The notes under the pieces: generated by a model | What the model was told of the DNA's origin: nothing | Database searches by the model: none | The model's input: the letters and a program-made list of their open reading frames with translations, nothing else | Part shown: piece after piece, positions 56,532 through 64,000 of the stretch | Layout of the letters: every line of letters begins with the position of its first letter | How positions within the stretch are numbered: the stretch's first letter is position 1 | Program-made: the position numbers and the translations under genes | Source of the DNA: Ruixingdingia sedimenti | GTDB lineage: Bacteria; Pseudomonadota; Alphaproteobacteria; Rhodobacterales; Rhodobacteraceae | Direction: 5' to 3' | DNA: 64,000 nucleotides | Assembly (NCBI RefSeq): GCF_031432425.1 | Contig: NZ_JAVKPH010000009.1 | Span: 81,909 to 145,908, forward strand

Positions 56532-57742
56532 TCGGCCTCCAACACGGTGGCGGCTGTCGGTGATGGCGTTTCCGCTGCAATTGCTGCTAGATCCGGTTGT
56601 GTCGGAAATGCTTGAACCGATCGTGATGCCGCGAAGAAGCGAGCAAACGGTTCTATTGCACCGAGCGTGAAGTTTCCTTTGTTGTCCATGTAGGTCGACC
56701 TTATCGGCCCCCAATCCTTGCTCGGAAGTTCGGCCGGAGCTTTCCATGCGCCGCGCGTGCCGTTCACTTTGGCCTGGTCGCGTGCATAGACGCTAAAGTT
56801 AGGCAGACGGCGCGCGAGGTCGCACGCCGGACCCTCTTCATCTAAAATCTTGTACTGGAATGCGAATACGCTGGAGGATGGATTGGCTGCGAGCGCCTCA
56901 TCTATCCGGGCCGCGATGTGTGCATCGGCAAAAGAAAATCCAATAGAGATGAGTAGCGTGTCGGGGGTGAGCAGGAATGTACGAAGGCGATCGAGCAACG
57001 CTGCGTAGGGCGCTTTCTGTGTTTGATCGTATTTCAGGTGTTCGGGGAAGACGAGGTGACTTGCCGAGCTCTGGCCCGTGCGGATCACTTCGCCCTTCGC
57101 GCTGGCGCGCCAGCCGAGCGATCCATGGAGCTTCCATAGCCGCGTCCAGCGCGCGGGAAGATCACTGCGCGACACTGAGACGGGGTCGAAGAATGGTTCG
57201 CGACCACCCGTGAAGCCATCGAAGTACGGCGCTCGTACGGATTCGAACGCTTCTTCGAACAACAAGTCGTAGTTCGTGGTAAAAATCTCGACCGGATAGT
57301 CACGCGTTGTGCCCGTGATCCAATTCACGAGATCTGCATAAGCTGATCCGGTCTCTGGCAATCGGACGTCCACGATCTTGCCTATCTCGGAGCAGATCGC
57401 TTCTCCGAAAGTCGCAAAGCCTGGGCCGTCGAGATCGTGGACTTTCGACGAACCAATCACCTGGCTCAGAGAGCGAATCCTCGAAAGGATCGTCTCGATG
57501 TCGTGCTGCGCGAGTTCGGCTTTCAGGCCATCAATCTGTTTTTGATAGGTTGGGGCAAGTGTTGTGAGAACTTGGTCCGTGAGCCCCACAACTGCGGGGA
57601 TGAGCGGATAGGTGCCATCGGGCTTGGCCATTCCGGCAGAAGCTCCAGCACCAACCAACAGCCCGATCCGCTTGCGGCCCTGCGCGACGATCGTCCTAAG
57701 CGCCGCCATATACTGATCGGGATTATGAACACTGACAGTCAA
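56528..57742 (-). CDS. SIR2-domain NADase effector
   Basis: 404-aa SIR2-like protein. NAD-binding motif G31-A-G-A-S (GLLVGAGASAGMA), IFTTNYDLLFEEAF (TTNYD at 155-159) and the catalytic His206 in LWKLHGSLGW are present. The C-terminal part (about 290-404) has no known domain. SIR2-domain proteins paired with HerA are NAD-consuming defence effectors; this protein should hydrolyse NAD when triggered. Its stop overlaps the herA start, and the WYL regulator gene ends 90 bp upstream. Confidence 0.88.
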   Translation of the reverse strand: MTVSVHNPDQYMAALRTIVAQGRKRIGLLVGAGASAGMAKPDGTYPLIPAVVGLTDQVLTTLAPTYQKQIDGLKAELAQHDIETILSRIRSLSQVIGSSKVHDLDGPGFATFGEAICSEIGKIVDVRLPETGSAYADLVNWITGTTRDYPVEIFTTNYDLLFEEAFESVRAPYFDGFTGGREPFFDPVSVSRSDLPARWTRLWKLHGSLGWRASAKGEVIRTGQSSASHLVFPEHLKYDQTQKAPYAALLDRLRTFLLTPDTLLISIGFSFADAHIAARIDEALAANPSSSVFAFQYKILDEEGPACDLARRLPNFSVYARDQAKVNGTRGAWKAPAELPSKDWGPIRSTYMDNKGNFTLGAIEPFARFFAASRSVQAFPTQPDLAAIAAETPSPTAATVLEAE

Positions 57743-57832
57743 CTTACACCCCCCTCAACGCTTGTTCTGGACCACTGTCTTATCACAGCCTGATCAGCAT
57801 TGAATTTGCAATGTTTTCGCATAGGACGTACT

Positions 57833-58624
57833 TTACGCATCCAATTCTTCCATCCTATCTAATTCGAGCCGAGCTTTTTCGTCATCGAGGCGCCATCGCC
57901 TTATGACGTAAAACGCGAGCGCCTTTCGAGTATTTACTGCAATATGTGTTTTCTCCTGAAATCCGTATTCCCGCCGCACAACGCGTGCCTGCGCATCCGA
58001 AAGGCCCGAACGCGGACATATCCACAAGCGGACGAAACTGTTCCAGTCCGTGTCAAAAGGGAGGGGAGCAGGCCTCTCACGCGTTTTCATCTCGATTTGT
58101 TTCGCTATTCGTATTGGGAGATAATCACGGTACGCCTCGTGATTATAGCTCCAGGCGCGGAGATAAATTGCCTCTCCGTCAAAATGAAACTGAACTGGAC
58201 TGATCCACTGCGGGTCGGAGAGGCCGCTTGTCATCGAGGTGTAGGTAATCTGGATGTCTCTTTCGCCGTTCATGGCGCGGTAGAGCTGTGCGACAACGGT
58301 GGGATCCATTACGCGAGTGGGAAGCGGGATGCTCGCGCCAAGCGATGTCGCCTTGCCATCAACCAATTCGAAGACTTGTTCCGGGCCAGCCTCAGTCAAT
58401 GCGCAGTGGTCGCCGGTCGAGAAGTAAGCCTTCTCCCCAGCGTCGTAGACTGGCGGAGTATCCGTCAGCGATAGATAGGTTCGAAAGTCAACGGCAGCCT
58501 GTGCCATCGAGATATTGAATCGTTCCATCAAGTCACGACGGTTCGCCTGACCTCTCCAGGTCAGGCATTGGTCGAGGAACAAAATTCGCTCACGTTGCGC
58601 GTGTTTGAGGTCTTCCAGGCTCAT
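57833..58624 (-). CDS. WYL-domain transcriptional regulator (BrxR/CapW type)
   Basis: 263-aa protein: an N-terminal winged helix (about 1-85, RRDLMERFNISMAQAAVDFR), a WYL domain (about 115-200, GERDIQITYTSMTSGLSDPQ then WISPVQFHFDGEAIYLRAWS) and a C-terminal WCX-like extension. Regulators of this layout control BREX, CBASS and other defence islands. It is divergent from sbcD and upstream of SIR2-herA, so it could control both sides. ATG at 58624 is chosen; the frame continues upstream only as antisense over sbcD. Confidence 0.85.
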   Translation of the reverse strand: MSLEDLKHAQRERILFLDQCLTWRGQANRRDLMERFNISMAQAAVDFRTYLSLTDTPPVYDAGEKAYFSTGDHCALTEAGPEQVFELVDGKATSLGASIPLPTRVMDPTVVAQLYRAMNGERDIQITYTSMTSGLSDPQWISPVQFHFDGEAIYLRAWSYNHEAYRDYLPIRIAKQIEMKTRERPAPLPFDTDWNSFVRLWICPRSGLSDAQARVVRREYGFQEKTHIAVNTRKALAFYVIRRWRLDDEKARLELDRMEELDA

Positions 58625-58654
58625 GCACGAAGCAGTACTTGACTCGGCGCGCAA

Positions 58655-58690
58655 AGTCCATACATTTACTATACGTATAGAAAATGGACT
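58655..58690. promoter_or_regulatory. Nested palindromic operator between the WYL gene and sbcD
   Basis: AGTCCAT at 58655-58661 and ATGGACT at 58684-58690 form an outer inverted repeat; within it is a perfect 12-bp palindrome CTATACGTATAG at 58669-58680. It fills most of the 72-bp divergent region and is a strong candidate site for the WYL regulator. Confidence 0.6.
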
Positions 58691-58696
58691 GATCTG

Positions 58697-59833
58697 ATGC
58701 GAATACTTCATACAGCAGATCTGCACTTGGGGCGGCAGTTCATGGGGTTGAGCCTCGAGGAGGATCATGAGGTTATCCTGGGTCAGATCCTTGAAACGCT
58801 TGTGGCCGAACGGGCCGATGTTCTTGTCATCGCGGGGGACGTTTTTGACCGTGCCTCGCCGCCTAATTCGTCGATCCGGCAGTTCAATCGTTTCCTCAAG
58901 CGCGTGGCGGAGGAGACCGAAGCCGCTGTGGTGATGATCTCTGGAAACCACGATTCTGGCGACCGGATCGAGGCAATGTCTGTCTTTTCCACCGCGTCTC
59001 GTGTGCTGGTGCGCGGGATTGCCGACGCGATAGAGGCGCCGCTGGTGCTGCGTGACGCGCAAGGCGAGATCGCCTTTTCCGCACTGCCCTTTTCCTATGA
59101 ATACGCCGCACGCGAGGTGTTCGGGGATGAAAGCATTAATGCGCCAGCGGAAGTCGTTGCCGCTCAGATCGCTGCGGCGAGGAGGCAGGTGCCTGATGGC
59201 GCGCGTTGGGTCGTCGTGGCCCATGCTTTCGTCGCGGGGGGTGCGGTTGGCGAGACCGAGCGCGCCCTGACGCGAGTCGGGGGTATCGAAACCGTCCTCT
59301 CCGATGTCTTCGACGGGGCGGACTATGTTGCACTGGGACATTTGCACAAGCCGCAGGAAGTGTGCGCGAGCCATATTCGTTACTCCGGCGCACCGCTCGC
59401 TTTCGGGTTCGACGAGGCAGGAAACGAAAAATCTATGACTGTCGTCGATCTGAAAACTGAAGGGGTCGAGATACGCACTGTACCGTTCCGACCGATCCGG
59501 CAGGTTCGCTCGCTTACCGGGGCATTCTCGGATCTTCTGGCAGGAACGCCGTCTGACGATTTCATCCAGGCCATCCTGACGGATGAGAACCCTCTGATCG
59601 ATCCGATGAAGCGGCTGCGCGCTACCTATCCCAATGCTTGCCATCTGGCCTATGCCAGGCAGGAGCGCGCGGCGGAGACCGAGGCGCTCGGCAGCGGGCG
59701 GGCCACTGTCACGCCGACCGAGATGATTGGCGACTTCGTGAAGGTTGTGCGCGGCCGGGAACCAAACGCCACCGAAGTTGCGATCGTCGCGGAAAAGCTC
59801 CACGCAGTAGCCTTCGGGGAGGAGCAGACATGA
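58697..59833 (+). CDS. sbcD: SbcD-like exonuclease subunit (Mre11 family)
   Basis: 378-aa calcineurin-fold nuclease. Metal sites: DLHLG at 8-12 (HTADLHLGRQF), LVIAGDVFDRASPP, ISGNHDSGDRIEA and ALGHLHKPQEVCAS. A capping domain follows at about 260-330. The gene is followed by sbcC with a 4-bp overlap. The codon use and moderate GC differ from the core genes to the left, suggesting acquisition with the island. Confidence 0.92.
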   Translation: MRILHTADLHLGRQFMGLSLEEDHEVILGQILETLVAERADVLVIAGDVFDRASPPNSSIRQFNRFLKRVAEETEAAVVMISGNHDSGDRIEAMSVFSTASRVLVRGIADAIEAPLVLRDAQGEIAFSALPFSYEYAAREVFGDESINAPAEVVAAQIAAARRQVPDGARWVVVAHAFVAGGAVGETERALTRVGGIETVLSDVFDGADYVALGHLHKPQEVCASHIRYSGAPLAFGFDEAGNEKSMTVVDLKTEGVEIRTVPFRPIRQVRSLTGAFSDLLAGTPSDDFIQAILTDENPLIDPMKRLRATYPNACHLAYARQERAAETEALGSGRATVTPTEMIGDFVKVVRGREPNATEVAIVAEKLHAVAFGEEQT

Positions 59834-62800
59834 GGCCCATTCGCCTATCGCTTCAAGCCTTCGGGCCATTTCCGACAACCGAGGTAGTCGATTTCCGGTC
59901 CGCGCTGGAGACGGGTCTGTTTGGAATTTATGGTCAGACCGGCGCGGGAAAGTCGACGCTGTTTTCGGCGATGTCCTTCGCGCTATTCGGGGCGCCGACC
60001 AAGACTGAACAGGAACCACGTTCACTACGCTCGGATCACGCCGCTTCGGATCTGCCTACCGAAGTCGAATTTGTCTTTGAGCTGGGCACCAAGGCCTACC
60101 TGATCCGTCGTCGTCCGGCGCAGGAACGTCCGAAGGCACGCGGTGAAGGGACCACTGAGGACGCGGCGGAAGCCTCGTTATTCGACGTCACCGGGATTCC
60201 GGTGGACACTCTTGGTCCGAGTCAGTCTGGCCGTGTCATTGCGGAAAAAAAGGTCTCGCTAGTAGGGCAGCAGGTCGAGGCGCTGCTTGGCTACGGGGCA
60301 GATCAGTTTCGACAGATCGTGCTCTTACCGCAAGGCAAGTTCGAGACGTTCCTGGCCGCAAAAACGGATGCGCGGGTCGAGATATTGCGGGATCTCTTCG
60401 ACGTGAAGGTCTATCGCGATCTCGCCGCAAGGCTGAAGGAAGAAGCCTCAGCGGCAGAACGAGCGTTGCGCGACCAGCGCGCGCTCTACCTGGCTCGACT
60501 CGAGGAACGCGGTTTCGAGAGCGCCGAAGCGCTTGAACTTGGGATTGCCGCAGCCGAAGCCCAAGTCGAAGAAAAGCAGGGCGTTCAGCGTGGTGCGGAG
60601 ATGGCAAACGAAGCTGCGCGCAAAGCTCTGACCGAAGGCGAGCAAATCGAAAAGGCATTTTCTTCTGCCGACACGGCACAGCAGGCTGTCGATGATCTAG
60701 AAAAGAAAACGATCGAGGTCGAAGAGCTGGCCAAGCGCATTGAGGCTGTCCGGAATGCCTTGCAGGCCCGTGATCTTGAGACGGCTTCGCGCGATGCGGA
60801 GCAGGATAGCCTGAAAGCGGTGGAGGCTGTCACGAAGGCCGAGGCGGAACTTAACATCGCCACTGGCGCGAAGGAATTGGCGGAAAAGAAACTTGCTGAG
60901 GCACAGTCTGGCGATGACCGACGGCAACAAGTTCAGGCTGACCTGACAAGGTTGGAGGCGATCGAGAAGCAGGTCGGGCAGGCAGCGGATCATAGAAGCG
61001 CGTTTGACGACGCTGCGAAGGACGAAGCTTCAGCGAAGAAGGCTCTGACCGAGGCCATAGATGCCCGAGAGAAGCTCAAGTCTCAGCGCGATGCGACCGA
61101 TCTGGCGCTTGATCAAGCGCGAAGGACCGAAACGGAGCGAGGCCAGCTGACCGGTGAGCTGGCCGAGGTCAACCGAGAAAGGGTCAAGGCAGCGGCGTAT
61201 GCTAAGGCGCAAGAAGCTGTCGCGGATGCTCAACGAAATGTCGAAGCGGCATCGAACGAATTGGCGACAAGAACCGACGCGGCGCGAACCGCTGACGCGA
61301 ACTTGGTAGATGCCGAGGCACGGCTTTCGCGCACGCAAGCGATCATTCTAGCGGAAAAGTTGACTGAAGGGGCGCCCTGCCCTGTCTGTGGTTCCCATGA
61401 TCATCCTGCGCCTGCCCATGGTGCGCCTGAACAATCTGGTTTGACCGAAGCGTTTCGGAGCGCTCAGGTTCAGGCGAGAATCGCCTCCGAAGCCAGAGTT
61501 CGGGCCGAAAGCGACCTCGGCAATTTCCGAACGCGGCTCGACGAAAAGAAGCGGGCGCTGGAGGAACAGAAGCGTCCTGAGCGCACGTTGGCGGAACTCG
61601 AAGCCGAAATCGCGCGGATTGAAGGCACCGTCGCCACGCTTGGAGAGGCGGTTGATCTGGACGCGATGGCGGAGCAGTTGGCCGAACTCAAGCGGAAGGT
61701 GACTGAGGCAGAAACCGGCGAGGCTTCGGCGCGCACCGCTGCGGGGAAGGCCGAGAACGCTCTTGCCGGCGCGCGCGCCAAGCTGGACACAGTGATTGAG
61801 GCCCTGCCGGAAGGTCTGCGGACGCCCGAGGCGGTTGTCGCTCGACGGGAGGCTTTGCAGAGAGAGCAAAGGCAACTCTCCGAGGCGCTGGAAGTGGCGA
61901 CGCAACAGGACCGAGCCGCCAGTGAAGTGCTCACCCGTTCGCAAGAGCAGCTAGAAGCAGCGAAGCGGGCGCGCGACGGGCAGCTGCAGCGCGTGAAGAA
62001 GGCACAAGGTGATTTTGTCGCTCGGCTTACCGAGGTTGGGCTGGACAAAGCGGGATATGATGCCTGCAAGAGCCATTTCCCGACTCTAGACGCCGACCGC
62101 AAGAAGGTGACCGATCACCGCGATGGATTGATCGCTGCTCGCACGACATTGCAGAACGCTATAGCCGCTTGTGCAGATCGTGAACGCCCGGATCTTGCCC
62201 CGCTACAGCTGGCGTTGGCAGACGCCACCCAGACCTTGAATGCGGCCAACGCTGCACTTGCCACAGCGAGAACGGATGTATCGTCACTGACCAAATTCAA
62301 GGAATCGCTTGCCGCGGCTCTGACCGAAACCGAGCGGCTAGAAACCGAGACCGGTCCGCTTCGGGGGCTGGCTGATCTGGCTAACGGCAAGAACGATTTC
62401 AAGATGACACTCGAGACCTTCGCGATCGGAGCAATGTTCGACCAGGTTCTCGAGGCGGCGAATATGAGGCTCGACCCTATGACACGTGGTCGCTACCGGC
62501 TAACGCGCGGGCTCGAGGCATCTGGCGGCCGCGGCAAGCGTGGGCTCGAAATCGAGGTCTTCGACATCAACACCGGCAAGGCGCGCCCGACAGCAACGCT
62601 GTCAGGTGGCGAGACCTTTATCGCGGCACTGGCCCTCGCGCTTGGGCTAGCTGATGTGGTCGAGAGCCTTTCGGGCAAGATCAGGATGGACACAATCTTC
62701 ATCGACGAAGGCTTTGGGAGCCTCGACACCGAAAATGGGGCGGGCACGCTGGATCAAGTGATCCAAGTTCTTGCCGCGCTGACTGAGGGCAGCCGTGCCG

Positions 62801-62910
62801 TGGGCGTGATATCCCATGTGGGGCTGGTGCAAGAGGCTATTCCACAAGGCTTCTACGTGCGTTCGACCCCAAGCGGCAGCCGGGTCGAGGAAAGGAAGGG
62901 GCTGGGATGA
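59830..62910 (+). CDS. sbcC: SbcC-like ATPase subunit (Rad50 family)
   Basis: 1026-aa SMC-like ATPase. N-terminal Walker A G35-T43 (GQTGAGKST) and QFRQIVLLPQGKFETFLAAK, long coiled-coils rich in Ala/Glu/Arg, a zinc hook C517-P-V-C520 (APCPVCGSHDHP) at mid-length, and a C-terminal lobe with TLSGGETFIAALALALGLAD and the D-loop FIDEGFGSLDTENGAG. With SbcD it would form the DNA end-processing nuclease. ATG at 59830 overlaps the sbcD stop. It overlaps the next small gene by 4 bp. Confidence 0.93.
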   Translation: MRPIRLSLQAFGPFPTTEVVDFRSALETGLFGIYGQTGAGKSTLFSAMSFALFGAPTKTEQEPRSLRSDHAASDLPTEVEFVFELGTKAYLIRRRPAQERPKARGEGTTEDAAEASLFDVTGIPVDTLGPSQSGRVIAEKKVSLVGQQVEALLGYGADQFRQIVLLPQGKFETFLAAKTDARVEILRDLFDVKVYRDLAARLKEEASAAERALRDQRALYLARLEERGFESAEALELGIAAAEAQVEEKQGVQRGAEMANEAARKALTEGEQIEKAFSSADTAQQAVDDLEKKTIEVEELAKRIEAVRNALQARDLETASRDAEQDSLKAVEAVTKAEAELNIATGAKELAEKKLAEAQSGDDRRQQVQADLTRLEAIEKQVGQAADHRSAFDDAAKDEASAKKALTEAIDAREKLKSQRDATDLALDQARRTETERGQLTGELAEVNRERVKAAAYAKAQEAVADAQRNVEAASNELATRTDAARTADANLVDAEARLSRTQAIILAEKLTEGAPCPVCGSHDHPAPAHGAPEQSGLTEAFRSAQVQARIASEARVRAESDLGNFRTRLDEKKRALEEQKRPERTLAELEAEIARIEGTVATLGEAVDLDAMAEQLAELKRKVTEAETGEASARTAAGKAENALAGARAKLDTVIEALPEGLRTPEAVVARREALQREQRQLSEALEVATQQDRAASEVLTRSQEQLEAAKRARDGQLQRVKKAQGDFVARLTEVGLDKAGYDACKSHFPTLDADRKKVTDHRDGLIAARTTLQNAIAACADRERPDLAPLQLALADATQTLNAANAALATARTDVSSLTKFKESLAAALTETERLETETGPLRGLADLANGKNDFKMTLETFAIGAMFDQVLEAANMRLDPMTRGRYRLTRGLEASGGRGKRGLEIEVFDINTGKARPTATLSGGETFIAALALALGLADVVESLSGKIRMDTIFIDEGFGSLDTENGAGTLDQVIQVLAALTEGSRAVGVISHVGLVQEAIPQGFYVRSTPSGSRVEERKGLG

Positions 62911-63218
62911 AGGACCGTTGGTATTACCGGAAGGCACACACCCGCCGTCTGCCGACTGGGCGCACGGTATCCGTTCGTGGCGGTTGGGCAGTTCGAGGCG
63001 ATCGTGAAAGCAAGAAGGGCGCATCCTTCAGGCGGACTTGTCCAATATGCGGGGCGCTGATCGTAAGCGTGGGCATGCCCAGAGGAGGGTGGGTCCATTT
63101 TGAGGGCGGCAAAGGCCTGACACGTATTAAACATCCGTGCCTGCATCTTGGTGAAGGCCTGAGCAGGCGGCGCGACGAAGACACGCCAGACCTTTTTGAG
63201 GCGAGGCTACCATTTTGA
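62907..63218 (+). CDS. Small zinc-ribbon-like hypothetical protein
   Basis: 103-aa basic protein of unknown function. CPICGALIVSVGMPRGGWVH with a later HPCLHLGE gives a C-x2-C plus Cys/His arrangement that could bind zinc. The ATG overlaps the sbcC stop (62907-62910), so it is translationally coupled to SbcCD. Ordinary sbcDC operons do not carry such a gene; it may be an island-specific partner. Confidence 0.7.
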   Translation: MKDRWYYRKAHTRRLPTGRTVSVRGGWAVRGDRESKKGASFRRTCPICGALIVSVGMPRGGWVHFEGGKGLTRIKHPCLHLGEGLSRRRDEDTPDLFEARLPF

Positions 63219-63305
63219 AATGTCACTGATGAAGCTTGCGAAAAGTTAGCTTCAACCCCACATATAGTATAAACAAGCAAACCAAACACCACATGGGGGG
63301 ATAAT

Positions 63306-63494
63306 ATGGCGGTAAATCGTAAAGGAACTTCGACCAAGGTTGCCTCGCTTGCAGCAGACACCCTTTTCAAACCTGGCTCTTCACAGATCGCCCGCAAGCT
63401 TGCTGGTTCGGCGTTGTCACAGTCCAATACCAATCGACAAACCGGAGCGAAAATGGGTAAGCGCGACGTCGAGGCCCTATGCGGCGAGGCTTGA
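63306..63494 (+). pseudogene. Small conserved protein truncated by an IS66 insertion
   Basis: Reads MAVNRKGTSTKVASLAADTL, ARKLAGSALSQSNTNRQTG, then AKM. This is like the first half of a small Ala/Ser/Lys-rich bacterial protein family that repeats a second SALSQ-type unit. A GGGGGG ribosome site is present. From about 63457 the frame enters IS66 sequence (GKRDVEALCGEA), so the native C-terminus is lost. Called truncated with moderate confidence because the intact length is recalled, not seen. Confidence 0.55.
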
Positions 63495-63923
63495 CGGCTG
63501 GGCGTGGCGCCAGGGCATGAGGTCCTCGATGCGGGATCGGGGGTGCCCATCGAGGATGGCGCGTAGGGTATCGGCGAGGTATTCGACTGGGTTCACGCCA
63601 GACAGCTTGCAGGTGGCGACCAGCGAGGCGAGCATGGCCCAGTTCTCGGCGCCGATTTCGTTCCCGGCGAAGAGGGCGTTCTTCCGGGTTAGTGCGATCG
63701 GGCGGATCTGGTTCTCGACCGGGTTGGTGTCGAGCTCAAGGGTGCCATCGTCGAGGAAGCGGATCAGGCCGGACCAGTGCGCGAGGGTGTAGCGGATGTC
63801 CTCGGCGAGCAGAGATTTCTGCGGGATGCGTGATAGCTGTGTCTCCAGCCAGGGCTTGAGAGCAGCGATGATCGGGGCGGCATGTTTACGCCGGGCGGCA
63901 AGACGGTCTGTGGGGGCCTGACC
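63457..63923 (-). mobile_element. IS66-family element, right-end fragment
   Basis: The element starts at 63457 with GTAAGCG, the characteristic IS66 terminal sequence, next to a possible 8-bp target copy GAAAATGG (63449-63456). It carries the end of the transposase gene and is interrupted at about 63923 by another IS. Its other end is outside the window. Confidence 0.75.
63477..63923 (-). pseudogene. IS66 transposase, C-terminal fragment
   Basis: The minus-strand frame from 63923 to the TAG at 63477-63479 reads QAPTDRLAARRKHAAPIIAA, KPWLETQLSRIP, WSGLIRFLDDGTLELDTNPV, then ENQIRPIALTRKNALFAGNE and AENWAMLASLVATCKLSGVN, which is the DDE-end of IS66 TnpC. The N-terminal part is absent because an IS256-type element interrupts it. 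Confidence 0.85.
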
Positions 63924-64000
63924 GGGACTATCCTAAATTTTGTGCGCTGACGTGGTAACTGCTCTCAGAGGAGACCCACGTATGAGCATCGACAAAGACC
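63924..64000 (+). mobile_element. IS256-family element, left end (window edge)
   Basis: GGGACTATCCTAAATTTTGT at 63924-63943 matches the terminal sequence type of IS256-family elements. It is followed by GAGGAG and an ATG at 63982 (MSIDKD...) that would begin the transposase; only six codons are in the window. It sits inside the IS66 transposase, so the insertions are nested. Confidence 0.65.

Noticed and set aside
58625..60025. N-terminal extension of the WYL regulator frame
   Set aside because: The open frame continues antisense over sbcD and sbcC, but the winged-helix start and the palindromic regulatory region indicate that the protein starts at 58624.

Overview
The window is high-GC alphaproteobacterial chromosome and looks like Rhodobacterales (Paracoccus/Rhodobacter-type). 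The evidence is the gene order pepA / lptF-lptG-lptD-surA-pdxA-rsmA, an Usg-type protein, a DUF4167 protein, DUF1289, an alphaproteobacterial-type gyrA, a GntR regulator with BioR-type boxes beside bioY-bioB, and a family of palindromic intergenic repeats (GGGATATTTA...GACAGAAAATG). No rRNA, tRNA or CRISPR array was recognised.

Positions 1-32.4 kb are ordinary core chromosome: dsbB, usg, gyrA, a retropepsin-like membrane protease, holC-pepA, the LPS-export / outer-membrane biogenesis run lptF-lptG-lptD-surA continuing into pdxA and rsmA, a DUF4167 protein, prfA-prmC, gdhA, an agmatinase-type gene, a BKACE enzyme, an M20 amidohydrolase, mazG, an iron-binding protein, a PqiA-like protein, radA, cvpA, purF, an SDR, ccmI, ruvX, a DUF1289 protein and dusA. 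Most genes are closely packed, often with 4-base ATGA overlaps.

At 32.4 kb the character changes. A tyrosine recombinase starts 113 bp from the 5' end of dusA, the arrangement known for integrative elements that target dusA. What follows looks acquired: an Rrf2 regulator / thioredoxin-reductase-like / VOC module (33.6-35.7 kb), then a proteostasis and stress island (36.1-46.8 kb). The island has an operon of small heat-shock protein, NDUFS4-domain fusion, RNA-polymerase omega-like protein and SPW membrane protein; a debranching-enzyme remnant; ClpK-like and FtsH genes; an HtpX-like M48 protease; and three tandem Hsp20 genes. Heat-shock-type promoter boxes (CTTGA..., 15-16 bp, CC...) recur here. 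The gene set resembles the transmissible locus of stress tolerance of other Proteobacteria, with unusual additions.

From 46.9 to 54.2 kb are small cofactor units: a LysE exporter, a membrane protein, bioR-bioY-bioB with three BioR-type boxes, and a MocR/PdxR-type regulator divergent from a glutamine amidotransferase, a MOSC protein and pyridoxal kinase. From 54.3 to 63.2 kb the composition is more AT-rich and the genes look like defence: WYL regulator, SIR2, HerA and a KTSC protein in one direction, and SbcD, SbcC and a small zinc-ribbon protein in the other, all meeting at one palindromic regulatory region. The right end (63.3-64.0 kb) is a small gene cut by an IS66 element, itself interrupted by an IS256-type element. 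No second copy of the dusA attachment region was noticed, so the integrated element probably runs past the window.
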